44,515 nucleotides of DNA, from NCBI GenBank assembly GCA_013997645.1, contig PNKB01000020.1, positions 1 through 44,515 of the forward strand, given 5' to 3'. The translations under genes were made by a program, and so were the position numbers. The notes beneath the pieces were generated by a model. That model was not told the origin of the DNA and ran no database searches. It saw nothing but the letters and a program-made list of their open reading frames with translations. This document shows, in pieces, positions 1-7,670 of this stretch. Origin of the DNA: Cyanobacteria bacterium PR.3.49. GTDB taxonomy: Bacteria > Cyanobacteriota > Vampirovibrionia > Obscuribacterales > Obscuribacteraceae. How positions within the stretch are numbered: the first letter of the stretch is position 1; each line of letters begins with the position of its first letter.

Positions 1-12
1 CTCTTCCGATCT
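1..12. other. Illumina adapter remnant at the contig end
   Basis: The first 12 bases are CTCTTCCGATCT. This is the 3' end of the standard Illumina adapter, and its reverse complement AGATCGGAAGAG is the usual read-through sequence. It interrupts the aminotransferase reading frame just where the conserved motif after the PLP lysine should continue. These bases are not genomic. Confidence 0.93.
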
Positions 13-599
13 GCGTCGCCGCAGGCTCCCAGGTTTTTCGTCGGGTAGAAGCTGATGCAGGCAGCATCGCCGAAACTTCCGGTCGGCTTTCCTTTATAAG
101 AGGCGCTGATCGCTTGGGCATTGTCTTCGACAACTTTGAGCGCGAAGCGGTCCGCAAGCTCCATAATCGGATCCATATCGCAGGATTGACCGTATAAATG
201 GACCGGAATAATTGCTTTTGATTTAGGTGTGATTACGCGCTCGATGGCTTTGCAATCAATATTGAAAGTCTTCTCGTCGACATCGACGAATACAGGTTTG
301 GCGCCGCGAATTGCAATTGCTTCGATGGTGGCAGCGAAAGTGAAAGGGGTGGTTATTACTTCATCGCCCGGGCCGATATCGAGGGCCCAGAGGGCCAGTA
401 TCAAGGCGTCCGTTCCATTGGCGACACCGATGCCATGTTTGGCGCCGCATATTCTGGCAATTTGCTCTTCGAGAGTCTTATTCTTCTGACCCATAATGTA
501 GTTGCCGCTGCGCAAGACTTCTAAAACTGCGGCTTCCAGGTCGGAGGCGATTTGGGGGTATTGCTCCTTGGCGGAGAAAATCGGAATATTGTTGCTCAT
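13..599 (-). CDS. DegT/DnrJ/EryC1/StrS-family aminotransferase, 3' part missing
   Basis: This encodes about 195 N-terminal residues of a PLP-dependent sugar aminotransferase or related dehydratase, the class that makes amino sugars for LPS, O-antigen or glycoproteins. Visible family features are the NGTDAL segment (residues 61-66), the TPFTF segment near 84-88, the VHLYGQ motif near 133 and the SFYPTKNLG motif, whose Lys188 should bind PLP. The ATG at 599 has GGAAG eight bases upstream. The frame runs into adapter sequence at 1-12, so roughly half of a usual 370-400 aa protein lies off the contig. Family assignment is firm; the substrate cannot be read from this part. Confidence 0.92.
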
Positions 600-814
600 G
601 ACAAGTGCTTCCAGTCCTTAAGTAACTCGGTCTGCCCGTGTTCGGAACTGGCACATACTATCCGGTCTGATCATGGCATCCAAGATCAACTTGATAAGAT
701 TGGACCTTCGATCTGTCTGATAAGCATCTAATGTCTCGAAACGGTAGCAAGATGGATTTTGCATCACTCGGTAATGCTTATTAGAGTCCTTTAAGCCTGG
801 TCTACAAAAATAAA

Positions 815-838
815 GAAGGAGGGCTCTCACCCTCCTTC
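815..838 (-). terminator. Rho-independent terminator of the HicB-like gene
   Basis: A perfect 9-bp stem (GAAGGAGGG with CCCTCCTTC) and a 6-base loop. On the minus strand it is followed by a T-rich tail, and it lies 30 bases beyond the stop of the gene at 870-1199. Confidence 0.85.
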
Positions 839-869
839 GATAATTTCGATTCCTGAAAAGATCAGGGAA

Positions 870-1199
870 TTAGCGCTTGCCTTTTCCTGCTACTGCAACG
901 GTGCGGGAGAGAGCATTGGTTACGAAAAGATTGAGGCTGACGCCTTCTCTTTCTGCGCGATCAACGAGCGCTTGGTGGAGCGACTTAGGCAGGCGCACCG
1001 TGAACTTGCCGCTGAATTTGGTGTAGTCGGAATCCGAGCGGGCTGCTGCAGGACGAGTAGCCTTGGCTGCATGTTTCGCTACGTTCTTGCGAGCAACAAC
1101 TTTGCGGGCTGCAACTTTCTTGTGTGCCGGTTTTGCTGCTTTGGCCTTAGGAGCGGCTTTAGCTTTAGACTTGGCAGACTTACTCTTGGAACTGGCCAT
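870..1199 (-). CDS. HicB-like ribbon-helix-helix protein with histone H1-like tail
   Basis: 109 aa. Residues 1-55 are a Lys/Ala/Arg-rich tail resembling histone H1 or AlgP tails. Residues about 62-100 match the HicB-type ribbon-helix-helix fold: GKFTVRLPKSLH is the DNA-contacting strand, followed by a helix and the EGVSLN turn. RHH proteins of this type dimerise and bind operator DNA. No HicA-like toxin is adjacent, so it looks like a solitary regulator or a nucleoid protein rather than an antitoxin. The start was chosen at 1199 because AAAGGAG sits upstream; the open frame continues to 1340 without support. A strong terminator follows. Confidence 0.85.
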   Translation of the reverse strand: MASSKSKSAKSKAKAAPKAKAAKPAHKKVAARKVVARKNVAKHAAKATRPAAARSDSDYTKFSGKFTVRLPKSLHQALVDRAEREGVSLNLFVTNALSRTVAVAGKGKR

Positions 1200-1332
1200 T
1201 GATTCACTCCTTTTGCTTTGGGGATCTTTAGGCACCACTCGGGCAAAATTCCCTCTGGTGCGCAAGGCAATTCGGCAAACCGAAATGCCCAGCCGGGCCG
1301 CCAAATTTATGTCGGGCGACTCGCTAAGTTGG

Positions 1333-1363
1333 TATGCCACCTACCACCATTCTAGGTGGCATA
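1333..1363. promoter_or_regulatory. Inverted repeat upstream of the RHH gene
   Basis: A 10-bp perfect inverted repeat (TATGCCACCT and AGGTGGCATA) with an 11-base spacer, about 135 bp upstream of the RHH start codon. RHH proteins often autoregulate through inverted repeats, so this is a possible operator. It has no T-tract and does not look like a terminator. Confidence 0.4.
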
Positions 1364-1627
1364 TAGATTGTACCAAAGGGTGCTATGTCTTTAACCGTCG
1401 GTTGGATATATTCTTCGCCGGTGATACCAGCGGTGATTGCGCAAACCCTGCTCCACCGCTGGTGCGCACCACTTTTGATGGCTGATACCACAAAGATAAA
1501 AAGTTACAGAGTATTACCGATGGTGCCTTCGTTGAATGTCAAAGACAGGCTTTCCGTCACATAATGCCGCTCTTTTTCATTACTGCTCTGCGCTGGCGAG
1601 TATTGAGCGGCGGGGATTTTGAGGTCG

Positions 1628-1789
1628 ATGTTTCTCGGCAATCGGCCTCTGCCGGTGGTTCTAATTCATGGCGCTGAATTCGGTGCGGAATCGACCCCGA
1701 ATCCGGTGCCTTTTCCAGTACCGAATCCGGCCCTAAATCCGGTGCTCGATTTGAGCACCTTCCGACCGCCGATTGCGGTTGTTGGGTGA
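1628..1789 (+). CDS. Possible 53-aa proline-repeat peptide
   Basis: ATG at 1628 with GAGG three bases upstream, a short spacing. The peptide has a repeated NPV/NPA core (PNPVPFPVPNPALNPVL) encoded by degenerate 12-bp units. I do not recognise it. It could be a decayed fragment of a proline-rich protein or chance translation of the repeat, so confidence is low. Confidence 0.22.
   Translation: MFLGNRPLPVVLIHGAEFGAESTPNPVPFPVPNPALNPVLDLSTFRPPIAVVG
1676..1746. repeat. Degenerate 12-bp tandem repeat
   Basis: Units close to GAATCCGGTGCC begin at about 1676, 1688, 1699, 1711, 1723 and 1735. One unit is 11 bp and the rest are 12 bp. The best conserved are those at 1676, 1699, 1723 and 1735. Confidence 0.6.
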
Positions 1790-2360
1790 TGGCTTGAAAA
1801 GTTGATTATTTTGGCACCCCTGCCTTTTACCTCCGTTGCTCCGCCTGCCGCAAGTGGTATCGATCAGGGTGCTTTTTCGCCTTTTAAAAACTCAATTCAG
1901 CAAGGTCGCTTCTGCCCTTTGGATCTGACGACCCAAGGGTGGGACCAAAGTGAGCCGAAAGTAGAACCGATATTTGCCGTACGCATGTCTGGTACCCGGC
2001 ACCATACTTGGAGCGATCGATAGGGCAAAACCTTTCCAGTTTCGTCTCTGCAAGCCCCGAATGCCCCCACTGTATTAGTGTTTGTGGCTTGCCCCTTGCT
2101 TTTGAAGTGGTATCGGGTATGGGGTGACACCAGGGGCGGGGTGGTACCGTCCGTGGAGTGGCACCGGGGGTGAAGCAAGGTCAGGCAACGTGATTGTGCT
2201 CGCGAACGCTGGGGGCGGCGACGAAGGCATTACCGGCGATGACCGCAACGCGTTGTCCGTCTGAGTTTAAGACCGACTGGTCTGAAAACTCCCAGCCGGG
2301 CCCGTGGGGCTCTTTCTTTGTTGTCAGGTGTAAGGGGCGGAGGTTTGGCAGGCGCAGTGT

Positions 2361-2379
2361 ATTATGCAGTCTGCATAAT
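2361..2379. promoter_or_regulatory. 19-bp palindrome upstream of the GT9 gene
   Basis: ATTATGCAG-T-CTGCATAAT is a perfect 9-bp inverted repeat around one central base, ending 12 bp before the GT9 start codon. Its size and position fit an operator for a dimeric regulator. No protein that binds it can be named from this window. Confidence 0.5.
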
Positions 2380-2391
2380 TGCTGGTGCCGT

Positions 2392-3501
2392 ATGGAAATA
2401 CTCGTCGTAAAACTGAGTGCGATCGGTGATGTCGTTCACAGCTTGCCGGCTCTTAAATTGCTGAAACGCCGTTTGCCCCAGGCCAAGATCACCTGGGTCG
2501 TCGAACCGCTATCGCGCGATTTGCTGGCCGGAAATCCTGCCGTCGATCGCGTGGTCCTATTCGACAAGAAAGAGTTCAAATCCCTCTCCACCAAAGCAAT
2601 CAAGGAATTTGCAGGGCAATTGAATACCACCAAATATGATTGCGCCATAGACCTGCAGGGGCTTTTCAAGAGTGCTGCCATTTGCAGAGGTTCAGGCGCC
2701 AAAAGAATCTTCGGTTTTTCCGGTGCACGCGAAATGGCACCACTTCTTTATACGGACCGCATAGATACGGGCGACTACTTTGCCCACGACAAACACGTTG
2801 TTCTTCACAATATGCGGCTGGCAAATGCCGCTGCCAATGCGCTTACCGGTAAAAAGGAAGATGTTTCCGACGACAAGACTCTTGCTTTGCACTGCGAATT
2901 TTCCCTTCCTTCTATAAAGGATGCGTCGATACAAAAGATTGAACAGATTTTTGCCGAACAGCAATCTGCCGGTGAAGTTTCCCATCTGGAGCATGCACCT
3001 CTGGTGGTGCTGATACCTGGCACGACCTGGATAACGAAACTCTGGCCGATGCCCTCTTGGTCGGCGTTGGCAGAGAAGCTGTCAGCCGGCGGATATCGCA
3101 TTGCCCTGGTAGGCGGAAAAGCGGAAATCGAAACTAACAAAAGTCTTTCCAAGGAAATCAAATCGAAGGTGAGCAACGCCAATGTTGTTGATTTGACCGG
3201 CAAAACAAGTCTTTGTGATTTGATGGCATTATTTTCTCGCTGCCGCCTCGTGATTGGCGGTGATACAGGTCCTCTTCACCTGGCTGCGGCAATGAACGGG
3301 CCAAAGATCGTCGGTGTCTACGGGAGCACTCCTATCGGCCGCAACGGTCCATTTGGAGAACATTGCACGACGGTGTCGACATCACTCGAGTGCCAGCCCT
3401 GCTTTTCCAAAACATGCAAAATTTCCACTCTTGCTTGTCTGACCGAATTAAGTCCTGATGCTGTTTTCAGCGCGGCGATGCAGGCGAGTGAAATCAAATG
3501 A
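2392..3501 (+). CDS. Glycosyltransferase family 9 (heptosyltransferase-like)
   Basis: 369 aa, GT-B fold. GT9 enzymes transfer ADP-activated heptose (or related sugars) to lipid A-core acceptors at the inner face of the cytoplasmic membrane. The N-terminus (LVVKLSAIGDVVHSLPAL) is the GT9 signature. The C-terminal half carries IPGTTWITKLWP, the VIGGDTGPLHLAAA nucleotide-sugar motif and a Cys-rich tail (ECQPCF, then two more Cys) seen in WaaC/WaaF relatives. The start at 2392 is chosen because the family motif begins at once; the frame is open back to 2194 but that part looks non-coding. It is monocistronic, with a palindrome just upstream. WaaC-like versus another heptosyltransferase cannot be settled here. 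Confidence 0.88.
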   Translation: MEILVVKLSAIGDVVHSLPALKLLKRRLPQAKITWVVEPLSRDLLAGNPAVDRVVLFDKKEFKSLSTKAIKEFAGQLNTTKYDCAIDLQGLFKSAAICRGSGAKRIFGFSGAREMAPLLYTDRIDTGDYFAHDKHVVLHNMRLANAAANALTGKKEDVSDDKTLALHCEFSLPSIKDASIQKIEQIFAEQQSAGEVSHLEHAPLVVLIPGTTWITKLWPMPSWSALAEKLSAGGYRIALVGGKAEIETNKSLSKEIKSKVSNANVVDLTGKTSLCDLMALFSRCRLVIGGDTGPLHLAAAMNGPKIVGVYGSTPIGRNGPFGEHCTTVSTSLECQPCFSKTCKISTLACLTELSPDAVFSAAMQASEIK

Positions 3502-3518
3502 GATCACAAGAAAGCAAA

Positions 3519-3539
3519 AGAGGCCGCAATGCGACCTCT
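3519..3539 (-). terminator. Terminator between GT9 and ndk
   Basis: A 9-bp stem with one mismatch and an AAT loop, lying 25 bases past the ndk stop and followed on the minus strand by TTTTGCTTTC. It may also stop transcripts from the convergent GT9 gene. Confidence 0.7.
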
Positions 3540-3564
3540 CGAAATTTGCTTAGATTGGTCCGGA

Positions 3565-4020
3565 CTATTCCCAGATCCACTTATTCAAACTGCCTGACCA
3601 TTCAACAAGCTCTTCCGGCTTGAAGAAAATGCCGATCTCGCGCTGTCCGTTTTCCGGGCTGTCCGAACCGTGCACGATGTTGCGGCCGATTTCGACTGCC
3701 AGGTCGCCACGAATCGTTCCTGGTGCAGCATCTTGCGGCTTGGTTGCACCGATTGTCTGGCGAGCCAATGCAACTGCATTCTTGCCTTCAAGCGCCATCG
3801 CCACGATCGGGCCGGAAGTGATGTAGCTGACCAGACCGTCGTAGAACGGCTTGCCTTTGTGCTCACCGTAATGTTGTTCGGCCATCTCTTTTGTGACCTT
3901 CATGAATTTCATGCCGACGATTTTCAATCCACGCTTTTCAAAGCGTCCGACTACCTCGCCCACCAGAATTCTTTCCACACCGTCAGGCTTAACCGCCACA
4001 AATGTACGTTCTACTGCCAC
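3565..4020 (-). CDS. ndk: Nucleoside diphosphate kinase
   Basis: 151 aa, full family length. It transfers the gamma phosphate from ATP to other nucleoside diphosphates through a phosphohistidine. The catalytic histidine is His117 in NIVHGSDS; the KPDG motif is at 11-14 and RGDLA near 104. The start is a GTG at 4020 with AAGGAG seven bases upstream. It stands alone, with its own terminator, between pcrA and the GT9 gene. Confidence 0.97.
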   Translation of the reverse strand: MAVERTFVAVKPDGVERILVGEVVGRFEKRGLKIVGMKFMKVTKEMAEQHYGEHKGKPFYDGLVSYITSGPIVAMALEGKNAVALARQTIGATKPQDAAPGTIRGDLAVEIGRNIVHGSDSPENGQREIGIFFKPEELVEWSGSLNKWIWE

Positions 4021-4148
4021 CTGAAAACTCCTTAAATAAGACCTGCCGGACAGATACGCGATTTCCCGGCTAACGGAAACCCATCCTATTAGATCTGATC
4101 GCGAGGGTGCCCTAACTCATCCAATGAAGTTAACAAAGCCGCGAAAAA

Positions 4149-4176
4149 GATCGAAAAGAACAGTTGTCACGCGATC
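4149..4176 (-). terminator. Weak terminator-like hairpin after pcrA
   Basis: A 5-bp stem (GATCG/CGATC) touching the pcrA stop codon and followed on the minus strand by TTTTT. The loop is long (18 bases), so efficiency is doubtful. Confidence 0.3.
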
Positions 4177-6764
4177 TAAGAAGTCTTAATCAGCTTTGCA
4201 AAACGAGGGTCGAGGAGGCGACGACCGGCTTCGTCGAATTCGACGTTGTAAAGCTCTTTGTCTTTCTCGCCGATCACTTGCACCACAGTTCCGACTCCGA
4301 ATTTCGCGTGTTGGACTTTGTCCCCGACGCTCAATCTCTCGAAAGCGACCGGCGCGTTTATTTCTGACGAGTGCGCAGTTTTATCCGGCGGCTGATTGGG
4401 ATCCATTCTCATGGCGCGTGGCTTGGCGGGCTGCTGCGGGCGTGAATCATAGGGAGAATTGCCTGATCTGTTGGCACCGCCACCGTACGAACCGGAGGAG
4501 CCGCCTCCACCGCCGTAATTATTCGGTCTGGAATTGCCACCATAATTGGTCGGACGCGAATTGCCGCCGTAATTATTGCCGTAGTTATTACCGCCGCCGC
4601 CGCCTCTAGATTGACCACCGCCAAAGCCGCCGGTGACAAATGGGTCGTCGTGCGAGATCGCTTCTCTGCGCTCACCGGCAGGAGGTGGATAGTATCCGGC
4701 TAGAAGACCGGGCGTGATTTCTCTTAAAAAGCGGCTGGGCACTGTGTAATTGGATGAGAAGCCGGAGCCGCCGGCAGGTCCGCGTCCCAAAACCATGCGT
4801 TTGCGAGCCAGGGTCAAATAGAGCGAATCTTCCGCACGTGTCACGCCTACGTACATCAAGCGCCTTTCTTCTTCCATTGCCGTTTCAGAATCGAGCGATC
4901 GCATATGCGGGAACAAACCTTCTTCCAGACCGGCAAGAAATACGATAGGAAATTCCAGACCCTTTGCTGCGTGCAAGGTCATCAAAGTAACGGAGTCTTC
5001 GCCTTCGCGCACAGCATCAAGATCGCTGACCAAAGAAATGCGCGTCAAAAATGAATCCAGATCCGGCTCATCGGCAGTTTTTTCAAATTCCTGCGCTACT
5101 GCCACTAATTCGCGCACGTTTTCAATGCGACCCAGTGCCAATTCATCTTTCGCCGAAGTCGCATCCTCCTGCAACTTGTCGATGTATTTGGTTTCTTTCA
5201 ACAATGTGTCGAGCAGTTGAGACACAGGAATCGTCTTGGACAGCATGTGCCAGCGATTGACCATCTCGCCGAATTCTCTCAGCGATTTTCCCGTCTTCGG
5301 TGCGATGTCTCGAATCCCTTCGGCTTCCAGACAGGCCTGCACCGGGCTGATGCCGCTGTCGAGCGCATATTGATTGAGCCTGTCGACAGTGGTTTTTCCC
5401 AGACCTCTGCGCGGAACATTTATCACGCGATTGAAAGATTGACCGTCTGCCGGATTGTAGATCAGCTTGAGGTAAGCCAAAACATCTTTGATTTCCTGGC
5501 GCTCGTAGAATCGTTTGCCACCAACCATGGTGTAGGGAATATGATTGCGAACGAGAACTTCTTCAATCGCCCGGCTCTGCGCATTCGTTCTGTAAAGTAT
5601 GACTACTTCTTTTAAAGTGCGACCGCGAGCATTCAAGCGCTTCAATTCTTCAACGACGTAATATGCTTCGTCAATTTCGTCCTGAGCTTCGAAGCATTGC
5701 ACTTTGCCGCCCTTGCCGCGATTGCAGCGCAAGACTTTATCGATGCGTTCGCTGTTATTGGCGATGATGCTGTTGGCCACATCAAGGATGGTTGCAGTGG
5801 AGCGATAATTTTCTTCCAGCTTTATCAAGCGCGCCGGTTTGAAATCGCTCTGGAAGCTGAGCATGATTTTGTAGTCTGCTTTTCTCCAGGAATAAATCGA
5901 TTGGTCGACATCGCCCACCACCATGAGTGTGCGTTCTAGCCACGGATCTTGCCCGAGAACTTCTTCAGCCGGCTCGGCCAGCAAGCGAATCAAGTCGAAT
6001 TGCGCGCGGTTAGTATCTTGAAATTCGTCCACCATGATGTGGCGAAAACGATGGTGATAGCGAGTGCGGACCCCCGGGCAAGTTTTTAAAACTTGAGTAA
6101 AAGTAAGAATTAGATCATCAAAATCCATGGCGTTATTGCGCGCCAGATCCGAATGATAGGCAAGGAAGATTTCAGAAAGGCGCCCTTCGCGGTAGCTCTT
6201 CGCTTCCTGTGCGTAAAGCTGAGCGGTATAGCCGTCGTTTTTGAGCGCCGATATTTGATAGCGGATGTCTCTGGGCACGAAGACTTTATCGTCCAGGTTC
6301 AATCTCGAAATCACGCCTTTCATTAGGCTCAAGGAGTCGGTTTCGTCGTAGATGACAAAATTGCTTTTCAGCTTGTGACCTTCAGGAGTAGTGTAATCCT
6401 CAATGTCGAAACGCAAGAGTCGTGCGCAAATGCTGTGAAAGGTTCCGATCATTGTCCGTCTGGAGGTTTGCCAGCCGACTATCTTCTCGATACGGTTCTT
6501 CATCTCCTGCGCTGCTTTGTTGGTAAACGTTACCGCCAAAACAGTCTCGGCTTCCTGCTGCATTTCGGTGAGCAGGTAAGCGATACGGCGAGTCAAGACG
6601 GTCGTCTTGCCCGAACCGGCACCAGCTATAACCAGACAAGGACCCCAGCCGGCGGTGACCGCCTCCACTTGCTGGGCGTTCAACTTATCCAGAAGCTCGC
6701 TATTGGAGCCCATTTGTTCAGGTGTAGAGCCAGTTTGCATTTCCAAATCAGATCCCAGTACCAT
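4176..6764 (-). CDS. pcrA: UvrD/PcrA-type SF1 DNA helicase
   Basis: 862 aa, longer than usual PcrA (about 720-780). It is a 3'-5' DNA helicase of repair and replication-conflict resolution. Motifs in order: AGAGSGKT Walker A (47-54), VDEFQDT, GDVDQSIYSWRKAD, LEENYRS, TLHAAKGLEFP and LMYVGVTRA. The extra length is a linker very rich in Gly, Asn, Tyr, Ser and Arg (plus-strand positions about 4430-4640). It leads to the C-terminal Tudor-like domain (VGDKVQHAKFGVGTV) that in PcrA/UvrD contacts RNA polymerase. The ATG at 6764 has a weak ribosome site (AGGCAGG); an internal Met at residue 9 is an alternative. It is divergent from the SLOG gene across a 322-bp gap. Confidence 0.95.
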   Translation of the reverse strand: MVLGSDLEMQTGSTPEQMGSNSELLDKLNAQQVEAVTAGWGPCLVIAGAGSGKTTVLTRRIAYLLTEMQQEAETVLAVTFTNKAAQEMKNRIEKIVGWQTSRRTMIGTFHSICARLLRFDIEDYTTPEGHKLKSNFVIYDETDSLSLMKGVISRLNLDDKVFVPRDIRYQISALKNDGYTAQLYAQEAKSYREGRLSEIFLAYHSDLARNNAMDFDDLILTFTQVLKTCPGVRTRYHHRFRHIMVDEFQDTNRAQFDLIRLLAEPAEEVLGQDPWLERTLMVVGDVDQSIYSWRKADYKIMLSFQSDFKPARLIKLEENYRSTATILDVANSIIANNSERIDKVLRCNRGKGGKVQCFEAQDEIDEAYYVVEELKRLNARGRTLKEVVILYRTNAQSRAIEEVLVRNHIPYTMVGGKRFYERQEIKDVLAYLKLIYNPADGQSFNRVINVPRRGLGKTTVDRLNQYALDSGISPVQACLEAEGIRDIAPKTGKSLREFGEMVNRWHMLSKTIPVSQLLDTLLKETKYIDKLQEDATSAKDELALGRIENVRELVAVAQEFEKTADEPDLDSFLTRISLVSDLDAVREGEDSVTLMTLHAAKGLEFPIVFLAGLEEGLFPHMRSLDSETAMEEERRLMYVGVTRAEDSLYLTLARKRMVLGRGPAGGSGFSSNYTVPSRFLREITPGLLAGYYPPPAGERREAISHDDPFVTGGFGGGQSRGGGGGNNYGNNYGGNSRPTNYGGNSRPNNYGGGGGSSGSYGGGANRSGNSPYDSRPQQPAKPRAMRMDPNQPPDKTAHSSEINAPVAFERLSVGDKVQHAKFGVGTVVQVIGEKDKELYNVEFDEAGRRLLDPRFAKLIKTS

Positions 6765-7086
6765 GCCTGCCTAGTGCCTCATGACATTGTCTCAAGTGCA
6801 ATTATGCTATGATTCCAACCGGCTTTTCCGAGCTTTCCGCTTGGTCGGCTTCAACCCGTAAATCCTCGTTTGCCTAGCGGTTCAGCGAGAGTTGGGGCTG
6901 TTGAACGAATCAGAGATAAAAGCCTAACGGGACAGCGCCTAAGTGTTGATTATAATTTGTAAACTGCACCTTCGCCAAAACCCCCGTTTTACTCAATTTG
7001 AGACGCAGGCCCGGTAATCTAGGTTCTGCCTCGACAAGATAAATTCTTGGTACTAACAACTCGGATAACCCCAACGGATATACGCG
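6765..7086. other. Divergent intergenic region, pcrA / SLOG gene
   Basis: 322 bp with no gene. It must hold both promoters. A TATAAT at 6951-6956 reads toward the SLOG gene, but no good -35 is visible at the usual distance. I see no other structure. Confidence 0.5.
6951..6956 (+). promoter_or_regulatory. Possible -10 box for the SLOG/mraY side
   Basis: An exact TATAAT, 131 bp before the start at 7087. The -35 side is poor, so this is tentative. Confidence 0.35.
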
Positions 7087-7605
7087 ATGCCTTCATCTGA
7101 ATCGACCTCCGCAACTCTTCCTTCCGTCGATGAACTGGCGCAGGAACTTTTACTAATTCAGCAAGGCGGTCCGAAGAAAGTTGCAATCATCGGCACCCGA
7201 AACCTCACTCTCACCCACCAGCAACTGGTCGAAATGTTGACCTACGCACTGGTGCTCTCCGGCAACCAGGTGGTCACCAGCGGTGGTGCAAACGGTACCA
7301 ATATGGCCGTCATCCGCGGCGCCAAGCGAGCCAATCCTGATCGCCTGGACATTGTGCTTCCTCAGACAATCGGACAGCAGCCCAGCGAAGTTCAAGACCT
7401 GCTCACCAATGTCACTCACATAACCGAGTATCCCGAGCGCCGGACGATGACCCTGGCGGAAGCCTCCAAAATCTGCAACCACGAAATCATCGACCGCAGC
7501 CAGCAAGTGATTTGTTTCCTCTATCACACAAGCCACACGCTGCTCGAATCGGTCAATTACGCCAAAGAAAATCGCAAGATTATTACATCGTTTTATCTGG
7601 ACTAG
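7087..7605 (+). CDS. Small SLOG/DprA-like Rossmann-fold protein
   Basis: 172 aa. The core (VAIIGTRNLT near residue 33, then VVTSGGANGTNMAVIRGAK near 61-79) matches the SLOG fold shared by DprA/Smf and LOG proteins, which bind nucleotides or single-stranded DNA. It lacks the long extra domains of full DprA. Similar short proteins in cyanobacteria are annotated as DNA recombination-mediator protein A. mraY follows after 65 bp on the same strand, so the two may be co-transcribed. The biochemical role is not known from sequence. Confidence 0.75.
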   Translation: MPSSESTSATLPSVDELAQELLLIQQGGPKKVAIIGTRNLTLTHQQLVEMLTYALVLSGNQVVTSGGANGTNMAVIRGAKRANPDRLDIVLPQTIGQQPSEVQDLLTNVTHITEYPERRTMTLAEASKICNHEIIDRSQQVICFLYHTSHTLLESVNYAKENRKIITSFYLD

Positions 7606-7670
7606 GCTTCTAGAATTAACGGTTTCAGTGCTTAAATGAAGATGTGTTAGCAACCATCTCGAGTGAGCAT

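Larger units (their letters stand above)
1200..2391. other. 1.2-kb largely non-coding region
   Basis: No convincing gene of normal size. The frames at 1802-2023 (+) and 1897-2178 (-) have no ribosome site or recognisable motif. The region holds the inverted repeat at 1333-1363, a degenerate 12-bp repeat and 53-codon ORF at 1628-1789, a 7-bp inverted repeat at 1741-1759 (GGTGCTC/GAGCACC), many GGTACC/GGTGCC-like words, and the palindrome at 2361-2379. Confidence 0.6.

Noticed and set aside
618-830. 70-aa minus-strand ORF
   Set aside because: It begins inside the terminator hairpin of the neighbouring gene, has no ribosome site and no recognisable motif.
1802-2178. Plus- and minus-strand ORFs in the gene-poor region
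   Set aside because: They overlap each other on opposite strands, lack start sites and contain non-protein-like composition rich in Trp, Cys and Pro.
2194-2391. 66-residue N-terminal extension of the GT9 protein
   Set aside because: Cys/Trp-rich, without a start site, and the GT9 signature begins exactly at the internal ATG at 2392.
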